64,000 nucleotides of DNA from UBA2365 sp964594045 (GTDB lineage Bacteria; Bacteroidota; Bacteroidia; Chitinophagales; Saprospiraceae). Below, piece after piece: positions 63,661 through 64,000 of the stretch. Location of the stretch: NCBI GenBank assembly GCA_964594045.1, contig CAZQKR010000018.1, forward strand, positions 1 to 64,000. Reading direction: 5' to 3'. The position numbers and the translations under genes were made by a program. Positions within the stretch are counted from its first letter, which is position 1. Each line of letters begins with the position of its first letter. The notes below the pieces were generated by a model. The model saw only the letters and a list, made by a program, of their open reading frames with translations. It ran no database searches and was not told the origin of the DNA.

Positions 63661-64000
63661 GGAAAATCAAATACCGCGGAATTCGCATGGAAAGGAGCCG
63701 CAAAAATCCGCAAAATTTGTATTCCATTGGTTAAACGTTTTACACCTTCCTGACCTGGATCTGTAATGCAATTCAGCATTTAGTTTGAAGCAATCAGAAT
63801 TTTACAATGGTAAATCTGGGTTTTTTGCAATTATCACGTGCTCAAAACCCTTGATCTTAATTTCACAAGAAACGGATTATTGATCATTAGTTAGGCAAAT
63901 TTGATAACATACTTTTATAACATATTGAATATCAATTATAATAATTATTTTCTAATTAAAAAGATGCAATTCAGGGTGTCCGGGTTTACCCTTAATTATA

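Overview
The window looks like a chromosomal scaffold of a Bacteroidota bacterium. The signs are -7 promoter boxes of the TAnnTTTG type, few Shine-Dalgarno sequences, an UpxY-type NusG paralogue heading a surface-polysaccharide locus, a Mpl recycling ligase and a FucP-type sugar symporter. I would not name a class. The assembly is a draft: two runs of exactly 100 N (29914-30013, 53430-53529) both fall inside tandem-repeat arrays.

Layout. 95-8920 is ordinary core genome: a secreted propeller protein, an MFS sugar transporter (minus strand), gyrA, a TPR protein with a clear terminator, and mpl. 9129-60589 is one very large capsule/exopolysaccharide locus. It opens with upxY, then nucleotide-sugar genes (UDP-HexNAc dehydrogenase, rfbA, UDP-xylose synthase), membrane and tailoring genes, a first nonulosonic-acid block (4,6-dehydratase, aminotransferase, NeuD-like acetyltransferase, CBS-nucleotidyltransferase; 16986-21636), the UDP-L-FucNAc trio capE-capF-capG (26871-31321), and a visibly AT-richer block (31630 to about 46900) with neuB, neuC, neuA, wzx, wzy, glycosyltransferases, a deacetylase and acyltransferases. 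An unusual fused sugar amidotransferase follows, then a phosphoglycosyl transferase and the export pair wza-wzc. A lipoprotein and lpdA (minus strand) end the window.

The most striking content is between these genes. At least five families of short degenerate tandem repeats (A, GTGATCA heptads; B, AGCYAAN heptads; C, 21-bp units of three heptads; D, TTCGAAnn octamers plus a 57-bp minisatellite; E, 10-11-bp CACAGAGTT/CACAGATTAA units) fill the gaps. They are arranged as inverted, mutually complementary arms. Families A-D enclose four different small four-helix-bundle (S23/Avd-like) genes, one gene lineage per repeat family; family E encloses GxxExxY (PD-(D/E)XK-like) genes. A small ORF between complementary ends is how 23S rRNA intervening sequences with S23 ORFs are built, so I propose that these are mobile, IVS-like or REPIN-like cassettes. 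One cassette has split a RhuM gene. Fragments of two families sit in frame inside capG. Four near-identical family-A gene copies share the same nonsense codon. Accessory genes (three AAA/DUF4143 ATPases, YoeB toxin-antitoxin, RhuM, DUF4160/DUF2442) sit among the arrays.

How the genes work together: the precursors (UDP-HexNAcA, dTDP-glucose, UDP-xylose, UDP-L-FucNAc, a CMP-nonulosonate) feed the glycosyltransferases; the phosphoglycosyl transferase starts the repeat unit on lipid; Wzx flips it; Wzy polymerises it; Wzc and Wza control length and export. UpxY probably lets RNA polymerase read through terminators and repeat hairpins in the long operon.
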